DNA of 36,259 nucleotides, taken from NCBI GenBank assembly GCA_013151495.1, contig JAADIE010000031.1, forward strand, positions 1-36,259. The letters are read 5' to 3'. The stretch comes from Nitrospirota bacterium. Lineage in GTDB: Bacteria > Nitrospirota > Thermodesulfovibrionia > Thermodesulfovibrionales > JdFR-85. Every line of letters starts with the position of its first letter. The first letter of the stretch is position 1. This document shows positions 16,081 to 26,646 of the stretch, piece by piece. The notes beneath the pieces are model-generated. The model was not told where the DNA came from. It saw only the letters and a list, made by a program, of their open reading frames with translations, and searched no databases. The translations under genes and the position numbers were made by a program.

Positions 16081-16866
16081 ATGATTTTCCCACCACAACT
16101 TTTAAGCATGATCTTTGTTGTTATTCTGGTGTTTTATTTCCTGGCCAGTGCAATAAAGATCCTGAAAGAGTATGAACGGGGCGTTGTGTTCAGGCTTGGT
16201 AGAATCATACCAGTAAAAGGGCCTGGTCTGGTGATAATATGGCCGATAATTGATAAGCTGGTACGGGTAAGCCTTAGAACAGTAACAATGGATGTTCCAC
16301 CACAGGATGTAATAACCAGAGACAATGTTTCTGTAAAGGTTAATGCAGTAGTCTATTTCAGGGTTATGGACCCGATTAAAGCGGTCACAGAGGTGGAAGA
16401 CTTCTACTTTGCCACAAGCCAGATTGCTCAGACCACCCTGAGAAGCGTTGTTGGTCAGAGCCATCTGGACGATCTACTCTCTAAACGCGATGAGATTAAT
16501 GCTGAACTGCAGAGGATAATCGATTTTCAGACCGAACCATGGGGAATCAAGGTAACCGCAGTTGAGGTTAAGAATGTTGACCTGCCACAGGAGATGCTCA
16601 GGGCAATTGCACGGCAGGCAGAGGCAGAAAGGGAAAGAAGGGCAAAGGTCATTCATGCCGAGGGTGAATTCCAGGCAGCCGAAAAACTTAAAGAGGCAGC
16701 AAAGATACTGGCACCCGAGCCCATGGCCCTTCAGCTGAGGTATCTGCAGACCCTTACAGAGATAGCCACAGAGAAGACTTCTACCACAATATTCCCGGTG
16801 CCTATTGACCTTTTAAAGCCATTTTTTGATAAGATGTCTATGGACGAGAAGAAAAAGGAGGGATAA
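16081..16866 (+). CDS. Slipin/stomatin-family (SPFH) protein
   Basis: [66 protein letters not shown]. Confidence 0.95.
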   Translation: MIFPPQLLSMIFVVILVFYFLASAIKILKEYERGVVFRLGRIIPVKGPGLVIIWPIIDKLVRVSLRTVTMDVPPQDVITRDNVSVKVNAVVYFRVMDPIKAVTEVEDFYFATSQIAQTTLRSVVGQSHLDDLLSKRDEINAELQRIIDFQTEPWGIKVTAVEVKNVDLPQEMLRAIARQAEAERERRAKVIHAEGEFQAAEKLKEAAKILAPEPMALQLRYLQTLTEIATEKTSTTIFPVPIDLLKPFFDKMSMDEKKKEG

Positions 16867-16878
16867 ATACACCTATAA

Positions 16879-18411
16879 ATGCTTTCTAAACTAAAGGGTG
16901 CCACTATCGATGGTATAGTGGCACACGCCATTGATGTTGAGGTTGATATATCAGCGAGGGGGCTTCCTCAGTTTTCAATGGTTGGGCTGCCTGATGCCAC
17001 GGTCAAGGAAAGTCGAGACAGGGTAAAGGCAGCCTTGAAAAATACGGGATTTAACTTCCCCCTGAAACAGATAACTGTAAACCTGGCTCCAGCCGATTTG
17101 AAAAAAGAGGGTTCATCCTTTGATCTTCCTGTGGCTATTGGTATCCTTTGTTCTGAAGGAGTGCTTGAGCAGGAGGCCCTTGAGGGATATATGTTTACCG
17201 GAGAGCTTTCTCTGGATGGTAGACTGAGACCCATTAGAGGTGCCCTCTCAGTGGCTATGGAGACAAAACGGCTTGGGCTGAGGGGGTTGATAATTCCAAG
17301 AGAAAATGCAGAGGAAGCAGCCCTGGTCAAGGGAGTGGATGTTTTTGCAATGGAGAGTATAAACCAGGTGGTTGAGTTTCTGAAGGGGCAGAACTATTAC
17401 CATCCCTTTACTGTGGATGTGGAGGTGTTGCTACAGAGGTCGTCGGTTTATGAAGAGGACTTTTCAGAGGTAAAGGGGCAGGAGCATGCAAAACGAGCAA
17501 TGGAGATTGCAGCAGCCGGCGGACACAACATTCTTATGATAGGTCCTCCTGGCTCAGGCAAGACAATGCTTGCCCGCAGGCTTTCAACCATTTTGCCTGA
17601 TATGACCTTCCAGGAGGCCCTTGAGACAACCAGGATTCACAGTGTGGCAGGCACATTAAGGCCTGATCAGCCACTGCTTGCCCGGAGACCTTTCAGGGCA
17701 CCCCATCATAGTATTTCAGATGTGGCCTTAATCGGTGGTGGGCGTAATCCGCGCCCTGGTGAGGTTTCTCTTGCACACAATGGTGTATTATTCCTTGATG
17801 AACTGCCAGAGTTTAAAAGGAATGTCCTGGAGGTCCTGAGGCAGCCCCTTGAGGACGGAGAGGTTACGGTAGCCAGGGTTTCTGCTACCGTAAGCTTTCC
17901 AGCTTCCTTTATGCTTGTGGCAGCCATGAATCCATGTCCCTGTGGATATCTTGGTGACGAGAGACATCAATGTATCTGTACCCCGGGGCAGATATACCGA
18001 TACAGACGCAAGGTGTCAGGGCCCTTGATGGACAGGATCGATATTCATATTGAGGTGCCAGCGGTGGATTATAAAAAACTCTCCTCTGATATTGCATCTG
18101 AACCATCTGAAAAGATAAGACAACGGGTGGTCAGGGCACGAGGGATACAGCTTGAACGCTTTAAAAAAGACCGTATCTACTGTAACAGCCAGATGAAGAG
18201 CCGACACATTAAAAAGTACTGCCAGCTAACACCGGATGCAAAGACCCTGCTTGAGGAGGCAATGGACAGACTTGGGCTTTCAGCCAGGGCCTACTCGCGG
18301 ATTCTGAAGGTATCACGCACAATAGCAGACCTGGAAGACAGCCCTCAGATTCAGGCGCATCACATTTCAGAAGCAATACAGTACAGAACTCTGGACAGGG
18401 CTCTGATTTAA
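16879..18411 (+). CDS. YifB/ComM-family Mg-chelatase-like AAA ATPase
   Basis: [49 protein letters not shown]...[16 protein letters not shown]...[11 protein letters not shown]. Confidence 0.95.
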   Translation: MLSKLKGATIDGIVAHAIDVEVDISARGLPQFSMVGLPDATVKESRDRVKAALKNTGFNFPLKQITVNLAPADLKKEGSSFDLPVAIGILCSEGVLEQEALEGYMFTGELSLDGRLRPIRGALSVAMETKRLGLRGLIIPRENAEEAALVKGVDVFAMESINQVVEFLKGQNYYHPFTVDVEVLLQRSSVYEEDFSEVKGQEHAKRAMEIAAAGGHNILMIGPPGSGKTMLARRLSTILPDMTFQEALETTRIHSVAGTLRPDQPLLARRPFRAPHHSISDVALIGGGRNPRPGEVSLAHNGVLFLDELPEFKRNVLEVLRQPLEDGEVTVARVSATVSFPASFMLVAAMNPCPCGYLGDERHQCICTPGQIYRYRRKVSGPLMDRIDIHIEVPAVDYKKLSSDIASEPSEKIRQRVVRARGIQLERFKKDRIYCNSQMKSRHIKKYCQLTPDAKTLLEEAMDRLGLSARAYSRILKVSRTIADLEDSPQIQAHHISEAIQYRTLDRALI

Positions 18412-18496
18412 TCTCTGAAGCGTTTCCTTATCTTTTCCATTATTTTTAATAATTCAGTTTTTGCAGTATAATGTTACAGATAAAAGGTTTCCTGCT

Positions 18497-20125
18497 ATGA
18501 AGATTAAGCGTTTAAACAGCCTCAGCTTTAAATTCAGCTTTATTGTTGGTATCATCCTGTTTTTCTTTTGCGCCTTTTTATCACTGCTTTTGTACTACTA
18601 CCTGAGGGCCCACGCAATAGAAAATGCTGAAAGAAAAACAGAGATCATTATGGCCTTTGTTAAGGCCGTTGGTGATTATGTTAAGGATTCATTCAGACCA
18701 AAGATGCTTGAGATAATTTCAGAAGTGGATCCAGAAAATGAGTTTCTTGTAGAGTCTATATCCGCTACTCATGTAACAATGGAAATAATGAAAAAATTTA
18801 ATAAGGATATTCAAGACTATATGTACAAAAGGGTGTCTGACAGGCCTTTAAATCCTGAACACCGGGCAGATAGTTTTCACTTGAAAATGATCGAGTATTT
18901 CAGAAACCACCGGAGTGAAAAGTCATGGCATTCGATTGTTGATTTTAATAACAGACAAACCCTTGTTTATGCCAGACCAGTGGTAAGCAGTAAGGACTGC
19001 CTCATATGTCATGGAAAGAAAGAGACTGCACCGCCGGCTATATTGAAGATATACGGCGACAGTGGTAACTTTGGGTGGAAGGCAGGCAGGGTGGTTGGCG
19101 TTGAAACCGTATCTATACCGATGGATGCCACATTCAGGGATATAAGGGGCATTGCTTTAAGCGCCTTTATCCTTGGCCTGGCTACCCTTTCTGTGCTGTT
19201 TTTTGCGATATACGAGACCTTCACACACCTTGTATCTCGTCCTATAAAGAGCCTGTCGAATGTTTTTAAAGGGATAGTTAGAGGTTCTTTACCCCTTGGT
19301 AAAGACATAGATGTTACAAGCACCGACGAAATAGGAGAGCTTACCGAATCCTTTAATATACTTGCACGACACCTGCACGATGCTCAGGAAAAGCTAAAGA
19401 GAACCGCTGAGATAGAAAGACAGATGATGGAGACCGAAAAGCTGGCAGCCCTCGGGCAGCTTTCTGCTGGAATAGCCCATGAGATTAATAATCCGATAGG
19501 AGGTATCAGGCTCTGTTTCGATAATCTCATGAGTACAGAGATGGATGAGGAAACAAGGAAACAGCATATTGAGGTGGTAAGATCAGGATTAGACAGGATC
19601 CAGAGAATCGTTAAACAGCTACTCGAGTTTTCAAGGAACACACCCCTTAACATCTCGCCCGTAACGATTGATACAATAATTGAAAATGTTTTAAAGATTT
19701 CGGAGTACACCATATCAAAAAAGGGTATAAAGATCGTAAAGGAGTTATCACCAGATAACCCCACTTTGTGGGTGGATTCAAATAAGATGGAGCAGGTACT
19801 TTTGAATATAATAATCAATGCTATCCAGGCGATGGACGAGGGAGGAACATTGACGATACAGACTAAAGTGGTTGGCGACAGATGTGCTGTTTCTATCTCT
19901 GATACGGGTAAAGGGATTGAGCCTCAGGTACTGTCGCGCATCTTTGATCCCTTTTTTACTACAAAGGAGGGAACGGGAACAGGGCTCGGGCTTACAGTTA
20001 GTAAGGCAATCGTTGAACAGCATGGAGGGTCTATAGAGGTAGAAACCTCTGAAAAGGGAACAACCTTCACCGTGTGGATACCACTTGGTCAGAATCCTGA
20101 TATCCAGGTAAGGAGGCAACAGTAG
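18497..20125 (+). CDS. Sensor histidine kinase with DUF3365 (Tll0287-like) domain carrying a CxxCH heme motif
   Basis: Two TM segments, DCLICHGKKETAPPAI, HAMP, AALGQLSAGIAHEINNPIGGIRL, HATPase N/G boxes. ATG at 18497 preferred to the TTG at 18461. Confidence 0.9.
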   Translation: MKIKRLNSLSFKFSFIVGIILFFFCAFLSLLLYYYLRAHAIENAERKTEIIMAFVKAVGDYVKDSFRPKMLEIISEVDPENEFLVESISATHVTMEIMKKFNKDIQDYMYKRVSDRPLNPEHRADSFHLKMIEYFRNHRSEKSWHSIVDFNNRQTLVYARPVVSSKDCLICHGKKETAPPAILKIYGDSGNFGWKAGRVVGVETVSIPMDATFRDIRGIALSAFILGLATLSVLFFAIYETFTHLVSRPIKSLSNVFKGIVRGSLPLGKDIDVTSTDEIGELTESFNILARHLHDAQEKLKRTAEIERQMMETEKLAALGQLSAGIAHEINNPIGGIRLCFDNLMSTEMDEETRKQHIEVVRSGLDRIQRIVKQLLEFSRNTPLNISPVTIDTIIENVLKISEYTISKKGIKIVKELSPDNPTLWVDSNKMEQVLLNIIINAIQAMDEGGTLTIQTKVVGDRCAVSISDTGKGIEPQVLSRIFDPFFTTKEGTGTGLGLTVSKAIVEQHGGSIEVETSEKGTTFTVWIPLGQNPDIQVRRQQ

Positions 20126-21492
20126 TGGCTGAAAAAAGTGCAATAAAAAGGCATATCCTGATAATCGAGGATGAACCAAGCCTCAGGCTTGGTATGAAGC
20201 ACTTTTTAAGCACCCAGGGCTACAGGGTTTCCCTGTGTGCTGATGGTGCCGAAGGTATGGAGGCAATTAAAAAGGGAGATTTCGATCTGGTGATCACCGA
20301 TATCAGGCTTCCCCATTGTAGTGGGTTTGAAATATTAGATATCGTAAAAAACCAGTATCCAGATAAAGGAATAATACTGATAACAGCATACGCAGATGTA
20401 AAGGATGCGGTTCAGGCAATAAAAAAAGGGGCCTTCGACTATATAGCCAAGCCCTTCTCGAATGAAGAACTGCTTATAACAATTGAGAGGTTTTTCAAGT
20501 TTCAGAGCCTTGAAAACGAGGTTACCCTTCTCAGGGAGACCTTAAAAAATAAAGAGGGATTTGCAGATATTATAGGGGTAAGCCCGGAGATGAAACTGGT
20601 TTTTGACAGAATCACATCTGTAGCAAAAACAGATGTGCCAGTTTTGATAGAGGGAGAAAGCGGAACAGGAAAAGAGCTTGTGGCCAATGCCATACATAAC
20701 CTTAGCAGCAGGAAGGATAAACCCTTTGTCAAGATAAACTGTGCCGCCATTCCTGAGCATCTTTTTGAATCGGAGCTCTTTGGACACGAAAGAGGTGCAT
20801 TTACAGGTGCCACTGAAACACGTAAAGGAAAGTTCGAGTACGCCAATGGTGGCACCATATTCTTTGATGAGATTGGTGATATCCCACTGGTTTTACAGCC
20901 AAAGCTACTAAGGGTAATTGAGGATCATGCTATAACAAGGCTTGGTGGCAATGCCACAATTGCAGTGGATGTACGGATTATTTATGCTACAAGCAAGAAC
21001 CTCAAGGAGCTTGTAAAAGAGGGAAGGTTCAGGGAAGAGCTTTTCTATAGAATCAATGTGGTGCCAATCCAGCTTCCACCACTAAGAAAAAGGGTAGAGG
21101 ATATACCATACCTGATTGATCACTTTCTTAAATACTACATGAAAAAGTATGATAAGCCTGAGTTGCGAATCTCTCAGGAGGCCTATCAGGCCCTACTAAG
21201 CTATCACTGGCCAGGCAATGTAAGGGAGCTTAAACATGCGATTGAGCGAGCTGCCGTCTTATCAAAAGACGGGGTTATTACACTGAGTGATCTGCCGGAA
21301 GAGATATCCGGGCCTGGCATTCCCTGTATTTCAGAGGGGTATACCCTTGAGGAAAGTCTTAGATGTTTTGAAAGGGAGATGATTCGTAGAGCCCTGAAGG
21401 ATGCCGGTGGTAAAAAGACCGAGGCAGCTCGCAGGCTCGGAATTAGCAGAAAGGTTCTCTGGAAAAAGATAAAGGATTACGAAATAGAATAG
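20125..21492 (+). CDS. NtrC-family sigma-54-dependent response regulator
   Basis: Receiver domain ILIIEDEPSLRLGMKHFL...LVITDIRLP; GESGTGKELVANAIH; GAFTGA; Fis HTH GGKKTEAARRLGISRKVLWKKIKDY. GTG start. Confidence 0.95.
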   Translation: MAEKSAIKRHILIIEDEPSLRLGMKHFLSTQGYRVSLCADGAEGMEAIKKGDFDLVITDIRLPHCSGFEILDIVKNQYPDKGIILITAYADVKDAVQAIKKGAFDYIAKPFSNEELLITIERFFKFQSLENEVTLLRETLKNKEGFADIIGVSPEMKLVFDRITSVAKTDVPVLIEGESGTGKELVANAIHNLSSRKDKPFVKINCAAIPEHLFESELFGHERGAFTGATETRKGKFEYANGGTIFFDEIGDIPLVLQPKLLRVIEDHAITRLGGNATIAVDVRIIYATSKNLKELVKEGRFREELFYRINVVPIQLPPLRKRVEDIPYLIDHFLKYYMKKYDKPELRISQEAYQALLSYHWPGNVRELKHAIERAAVLSKDGVITLSDLPEEISGPGIPCISEGYTLEESLRCFEREMIRRALKDAGGKKTEAARRLGISRKVLWKKIKDYEIE

Positions 21493-21545
21493 TTCCCACC
21501 AGGGAACATAGAGATAATGGTGAATGTTACTTCAAAGGAACATTC
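21492..21545. promoter_or_regulatory. Two inverted-repeat activator-site candidates upstream of the YeiH-type gene
   Basis: GTTCCC-ACCA-GGGAAC (21492-21507) and GAATGTT-N10-AACATTC (21522-21545). Confidence 0.5.
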
Positions 21546-21617
21546 CAGCCTTAATACCCTCCAGAAAATACATTCATTTCTAAAGGAATAGAGGCCTTTA
21601 AACTGTCCATCCCTGCT

Positions 21618-21631
21618 GGCACCCTGCTTGC
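21618..21631 (+). promoter_or_regulatory. Consensus-like sigma-54 -24/-12 promoter
   Basis: CTGGCACCCTGCTTGCT: GG (21618-21619)-N10-GC (21630-21631), matching TGGCAC-N5-TTGC. Confidence 0.85.
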
Positions 21632-21680
21632 TATCTCGAGGTACGAATTTATCCAAAAACTCAATGAAAGGAGGTAACCT

Positions 21681-23081
21681 ATGGCGGAAAAAGTTGCTGA
21701 AACGGTACCCAAGCCTCAATCAACGGGGATGGGATGGAAGGAGTTGTGGCTGAAAGAGGACTGGTGGGCAGTATGGCTGGGCTTAGGGATAGTGATAGTA
21801 GCATACATCTTTTTTGCAAATGGTAGTACCATAAAACCCATAGCAATCAAACCTGCCAAATGGCATACCTTTGCAGAGTTATGGTCACATTTTATTAGCA
21901 ACATCGGAGCATATGCTGCAAATTTCATTATCTGGCTGATTATTTTCAGTGTCAGTACGGCTATACTGGGTTTTAAACAGTCAGAATTTATCCCCTCTTT
22001 TATCTTTGTTTACATCTTTTCGGTGATAATCTTTATGATCGGTGCCTGGGATAAGGCTCATCATTACAACCTCGAGCCTCCTCTGGTTGCTCTTGCCCTT
22101 GGAATGATAATATCCAATGTCTTCAGATTGCCAAAGTGGATGGATTCTGGTTTCAGGGTGGAGTACTACATAAAAACAGGTATAGTCCTGCTTGGTGCAA
22201 CTCTGCCATTTACATTGATTATCTGGGCCGGGCCTATTGCCTTTGTGCAGGCAACAATAGTTTCAGTTACAACCTTCCTTGTTATCTTCTTTGTTGCAAC
22301 AAAGGCCCTGGGGCTTGATAAACGACTTGCATCGTGCCTGGGTGCTGGTGGTGCTGTGTGTGGAGTGTCAGCAGCCATTGCAATTGGTGGAGCTGTGAAG
22401 GCCAAGAAGGAGTACCCCTCCATTGCTATTACCATGGTTATTATCTGGGCAATAATCATGATATTCTTCCTGCCCCTGGTGTCAAGGGCAATGCATCTAC
22501 ATGCAGGTATAGTGGGTGCATGGGTTGGAACCTCAGAGTTTGCCGATGCCGCCGGATTTGCAGCAGCCCAGGCCTATGGTACTATGGCACAGAACCTGCC
22601 GAATATACCCGGTACAGAGGATGCGGCTGTCTGGGGTTTTACCCTCATGAAGGTAATAGGTAGAGATATATGGATTGGTATCTGGGCCTTTGTGCTTGCC
22701 CTTATATCCTGTATGAAGTGGGAGGCCGAGGAGTGTGGTGTAAGGCCCAGTCCGGCAGAGATATGGTGGAGGTTTCCAAAGTTTGTCCTGGGCTTTTTCG
22801 CAGCATCCCTTCTTATGACCGCTATATCAAGTGGTTATACCCTTGAGACCTACAACAAGATCGTTAAACCAATGCTCGTGGGCCCAATAAAGACCATGAG
22901 AACATGGACATTTATTTTCTGCTTCTTCAGCATTGGTCTTACCACAAGATTTAGAGAGCTTACAAAAACAGGTGCAAAGCCATTCTGGGCCTTTACTGCT
23001 GGCGTTGTGGTTAATGTGATTCTGGGCTTTATACTGTCGGTGTTTATCTTTGGTAACTACTGGTCAAGCCTCGGGAAATAA
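21681..23081 (+). CDS. YeiH-family putative sulfate exporter/transporter
   Basis: Multiple TM; LALGMIISNVFRLPKWMDSGFRVEYYIKTGIVLLGATLPF...SCLGAGGAVCGVSAAIAIGGAVKAKKE; GAGGAVCGVSA-type signature. Confidence 0.85.
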   Translation: MAEKVAETVPKPQSTGMGWKELWLKEDWWAVWLGLGIVIVAYIFFANGSTIKPIAIKPAKWHTFAELWSHFISNIGAYAANFIIWLIIFSVSTAILGFKQSEFIPSFIFVYIFSVIIFMIGAWDKAHHYNLEPPLVALALGMIISNVFRLPKWMDSGFRVEYYIKTGIVLLGATLPFTLIIWAGPIAFVQATIVSVTTFLVIFFVATKALGLDKRLASCLGAGGAVCGVSAAIAIGGAVKAKKEYPSIAITMVIIWAIIMIFFLPLVSRAMHLHAGIVGAWVGTSEFADAAGFAAAQAYGTMAQNLPNIPGTEDAAVWGFTLMKVIGRDIWIGIWAFVLALISCMKWEAEECGVRPSPAEIWWRFPKFVLGFFAASLLMTAISSGYTLETYNKIVKPMLVGPIKTMRTWTFIFCFFSIGLTTRFRELTKTGAKPFWAFTAGVVVNVILGFILSVFIFGNYWSSLGK

Positions 23082-23089
23082 GGCCGCAG

Positions 23090-23125
23090 AGGTGGCACCT
23101 TCCGCTGTGGCTGGAGGTGCCACCT
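23090..23125 (+). terminator. Hairpin terminator downstream of the YeiH-type gene
   Basis: AGGTGGCACC ... GGTGCCACCT followed by TTTCTC. Confidence 0.7.
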
Positions 23126-23147
23126 TTCTCTAAAAGGGATAATAGAG

Positions 23148-23348
23148 ATGGAAAAGGCTAAAAAACAAAGTTGTATGAACTGTGCATACTTTAATAATGA
23201 CCCTGAATACATTGAGGTTGTGTTTAATGGATTAAAGGTCTTTGGTTCAGGTTACTCATCTGTAAAGAGAGACGATGGTATTTGTCAGCTTGATAACCGG
23301 TATTTGTCAGGGTATAATCTCTGCAGGCACTTTAAACAGAGAGATTAA
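23148..23348 (+). CDS. Small four-cysteine protein (probable metal or Fe-S binding)
   Basis: 66 aa: SCMNCAYFNNDPEY...DGICQLDNRYLSGYNLCRHF (C-x2-C ... C ... C). Confidence 0.6.
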   Translation: MEKAKKQSCMNCAYFNNDPEYIEVVFNGLKVFGSGYSSVKRDDGICQLDNRYLSGYNLCRHFKQRD

Positions 23349-23409
23349 ATCTTTATCCCTCTAAATCCTTCCTCATGATTTTTTCACCTCTTAGAGCTAC
23401 CTTTTTAAT

Positions 23410-23419
23410 CAAACGTTTG
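23410..23419. promoter_or_regulatory. TetR-type operator candidate
   Basis: Perfect palindrome CAAACGTTTG, 14 bp before the TetR start codon, within AATCAAACGTTTGTTTA. Confidence 0.6.
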
Positions 23420-23433
23420 TTTAAAATAGAGTA

Positions 23434-24063
23434 ATGAATACCAGAACCAGGGACAGGATCCTGAAGGCTGCTGAGGAGCTCTTTGCTGAAAAGGGTTTTG
23501 ATGGCGTTAGTGTGAGGGAAATTACCGATAGGGCGGGCTCCAATGTTGCCTCGGTGCATTACTACTTTGGTAATAAAAAGGGACTGTATCTTGCGGTGTT
23601 CAGGGAAAGAATGGCCCAGCGGGCAAAGAAGGTGCAGGAGCTTTTCTGGAAGGAAATTGGTGACGATCCAACCCCCTCGGCAGAAAAGATTATAAAGACC
23701 CTGGCCAGGGCATTCCTGAAAAGTCCCTTCAGTAAAAAGGAGCGTATGCTTCACCATAAGCTAATGGCACGCGAGGCCAATCGGCCTACCGAGGCATACA
23801 GTATCTTTCACAAAGAGGTTATTGCACCTTTTTATAATGCTTTGATAGAGTTGTTAAGTCCCTATTTGCCTGAGGGCTTGAGTAGACAGGACAGGGTGCT
23901 TTATGTGTTGAGTATCATTGCCCAGGTGATGCACTTTAATCTTGCAAGAAGCATGATTTCCCATATAACCGGACAGCCTTACACCGATAGGTTTATCGAT
24001 AGGCTTGTTAACCACATAACCAGGTTTTCTCTTTATGGAATAAACTACAGGGCAGACAGGTGA
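23434..24063 (+). CDS. TetR-family regulator (CerR-type, DUF1956-like C-terminus)
   Basis: TRDRILKAAEELFAEKGFDGVSVREITDRAGSNVASVHYYFGNKKGLYLAVF. Confidence 0.9.
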   Translation: MNTRTRDRILKAAEELFAEKGFDGVSVREITDRAGSNVASVHYYFGNKKGLYLAVFRERMAQRAKKVQELFWKEIGDDPTPSAEKIIKTLARAFLKSPFSKKERMLHHKLMAREANRPTEAYSIFHKEVIAPFYNALIELLSPYLPEGLSRQDRVLYVLSIIAQVMHFNLARSMISHITGQPYTDRFIDRLVNHITRFSLYGINYRADR

Positions 24064-25472
24064 CGATGAAAAGGAAAAGACCGGTTATAATGATTGCAGG
24101 CGTGTTAATGGTGATGCTGATCTTTTCATGCTCCACCATTAAAAGTACAAAACCGGATATCCCGATTCCTGAAAAATTTAATAACGAAGAGAAATCCTCT
24201 GAGGCAACTTTGAATCTAAAGAGATGGTGGGAGGAGTTTAATGACCCAGCTCTGAATACATTGGTGGAGGAGGCCATTAAAAACAACCATGATATACGGC
24301 TGGCTGCCGAGAGGATACTACAGCTTGAGGCAGAACTCAGGGCTGTAGATGCAGTACTTTATCCAAGGCTTGATCTTCAGGGAAACCTGTCAAGGCAGAA
24401 GCAGTCGGTTACCAGCACATTTACAGGCCAGCGTGTATCATTTAACACAACAAGCATAAACCTGAGCGTTGTGACCTCCTACGAGATAGATCTCTGGGCA
24501 AGGCTCAGGGCATCGGAAAAGGCAAAGTGGGCTGAGTATTTCAGGGTAAAGGAAAATCGAGAAAGCATACTACAGACTGTTGTATCAGAGCTTGTGAATC
24601 AGTATATTCAGATGCAGGCTCTTAAACAAAAGATAGCTATTACATCAGACAGCATCAAGAACGCAAGAAAGACCTACCAGATAATAAAGGGTCGTTACCA
24701 GAGGGGCCTGAGTAGCTATTTAGATTTGTTACAGGCACGGGGTTTTGTTACCGAACAGGAAGCCCTTTTGCCGGCTCTTAAAAGGCAGCTAAAGGAAATT
24801 AAAAAGAGGATCGCCCTTATAGTGGGTAGATATCCGTCAGATGATGTAGTTTCCACAAAAAGTGGTCTTATTGATGTAGATACCCTCAGGCCGGTGCCAG
24901 CAGGGTTACCCTCGGAGCTACTTTTAAGAAGGCCTGATATTAAGGCCCTTGAGTCAGAAATGGAGGCAGCCTTTCAGCTACTCAGGGCAAGGCGTGCCGC
25001 AAGATTTCCCAAAATCACCCTTACAGGTACCTATGGCTATACAAGTGATGAACTCAGGAACCTCTTTAAACCAGAAAACACCCTCTGGCAGATCGCCTCT
25101 GGTCTGGTAGCACCCCTTTTTGATGCAGGAAGGTTAAAGGCAGAGGAGGAGGCCCAGGCTTCCAGATACAGACAGCTCCAGATACAGTACGCAAAGTCGG
25201 TACTACAGGCATTTTTTGAGGTGGAGAATGCCCTTTCAAGCAGGTTCTGGTTGTATAAGGAGAGAGACAAACTCTTAAGGCTTTATCAGGATCATAAAAG
25301 GGCCCTCGAGGCGGCCAGAAACAGATACAATAAAGGGGTGGTGGATCTGCTGAATGTCCTGGAGTTAGAGAGAAGGCTATTTCAGACCAGGCAACGACTT
25401 ACAGATACAACCCTGGCAATACTAAAAAACAGGGTCTTTCTCTATAAGGCCCTTGGTGGAAGGTGGTACTGA
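24060..25472 (+). CDS. RND efflux outer membrane lipoprotein (OprM/NodT-type TolC family)
   Basis: Lipobox IFSCS; RWWEEFNDPALNTLVEEAIKNNHDIRLAAERI; ELLLRRPDIKALESEMEAAFQLLRARRAARFPKITLTG. Confidence 0.92.
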   Translation: MTMKRKRPVIMIAGVLMVMLIFSCSTIKSTKPDIPIPEKFNNEEKSSEATLNLKRWWEEFNDPALNTLVEEAIKNNHDIRLAAERILQLEAELRAVDAVLYPRLDLQGNLSRQKQSVTSTFTGQRVSFNTTSINLSVVTSYEIDLWARLRASEKAKWAEYFRVKENRESILQTVVSELVNQYIQMQALKQKIAITSDSIKNARKTYQIIKGRYQRGLSSYLDLLQARGFVTEQEALLPALKRQLKEIKKRIALIVGRYPSDDVVSTKSGLIDVDTLRPVPAGLPSELLLRRPDIKALESEMEAAFQLLRARRAARFPKITLTGTYGYTSDELRNLFKPENTLWQIASGLVAPLFDAGRLKAEEEAQASRYRQLQIQYAKSVLQAFFEVENALSSRFWLYKERDKLLRLYQDHKRALEAARNRYNKGVVDLLNVLELERRLFQTRQRLTDTTLAILKNRVFLYKALGGRWY

Positions 25473-25482
25473 GGAGGAGTAA

Positions 25483-26646
25483 ATGAAGGATGTCTCAAGA
25501 AGAATACTTCAATTAGTACTGGTTATTCTGGTGCTTGCCATTGGGGTGGGCCTGACCAGATGGATAATTGCCACAAAGCCGAAGATTAAAAAGACAAGAC
25601 CCCCAGGGCATGTTCCCCTTGTTAAAACCATGACAGTGAAACAGAGACCCATTACAGTGGAGATAGACTCTGAAGGTACAGTAAGACCGGTGGCCAGGAT
25701 AACCCTTTCTCCGCAGATTAGCGGCAAGGCAGTGGAGGTTTCTGAGAATCTTCGCACTGGTAAGCTGGTTCGTAAAGGCGAGCTATTAGTAAAGATCGAG
25801 GATGAAGATTACCGTATCGCCCTTATCAGGGCAAAGGCAGAGATACAGAAGACCCTGGCAGAGCTTTCAAGGCTAAAGGAGGATGCCAGGGCATCAGTGG
25901 ATGAATGGAAGAGTGTTAACCCGGATGTGCCACCACCGCCTCTGGTTGCAAGGGAGCCAGATATAAAGGCTGCCGAGGCAGCCCTGCAGGCAGCCAGGGC
26001 CGGACTAAAAAAGGCAGAGCTTGATTTAAAGAGGACTGAGATCAGGGCACCCTTTGATGCCATAGTGATTAACGAGGATGTGGACATTGGTCAGTATCTG
26101 CGGGCAGGGCAGGCAATTGCAACCCTTGCCTCGGTAGAAGAGGTAGAGATAAGGGTCTTTTTAAATGAAAAAGACGCAGGCTACCTTTACATACCCGGTA
26201 TTAATACTAAGGAAGAGTCAGGCTCCGAGGCCCTGGTATCTGCGGTTTATGGCACAAAGAAATACACCTGGAGAGGAAGAATAACCCGGGCCGAGCCTGT
26301 AGACGAAAAGACCCGTACCCTACCGGTAGTTGTAGTGGTGAAGGGGCCTTACAGAGGGCTTCCTCCCCTTGCAATAGGGCTTTTTGTGGATGTAAAGCTT
26401 AGAGGACGAACAATTTCTCCGGCTGTACTGATGCCCAAAACAGCCCTCAGGTGGGACTCAGAGGGCAGGCCCTTTGTATGGGTGCTTGATAGAGAAAACA
26501 GACTGAGAAAAAGGGCTGTTGTGATAGAACGCACCGACAATGGAAAGGCCCTTATTAGTAAAGGGCTTTCAAATGGTGAGGTTGTGGTGCTTTCACCACC
26601 TGATACTGCAACAGAGGGACTGAAGGTAAGGGTTTTGAATAAATGA
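25483..26646 (+). CDS. RND efflux periplasmic adaptor subunit
   Basis: EIDSEGTVRPVARITLSPQISGKAVEVSENLRTGKLVRKGELLVKIEDEDY; helical hairpin and lipoyl halves. Confidence 0.92.
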   Translation: MKDVSRRILQLVLVILVLAIGVGLTRWIIATKPKIKKTRPPGHVPLVKTMTVKQRPITVEIDSEGTVRPVARITLSPQISGKAVEVSENLRTGKLVRKGELLVKIEDEDYRIALIRAKAEIQKTLAELSRLKEDARASVDEWKSVNPDVPPPPLVAREPDIKAAEAALQAARAGLKKAELDLKRTEIRAPFDAIVINEDVDIGQYLRAGQAIATLASVEEVEIRVFLNEKDAGYLYIPGINTKEESGSEALVSAVYGTKKYTWRGRITRAEPVDEKTRTLPVVVVVKGPYRGLPPLAIGLFVDVKLRGRTISPAVLMPKTALRWDSEGRPFVWVLDRENRLRKRAVVIERTDNGKALISKGLSNGEVVVLSPPDTATEGLKVRVLNK

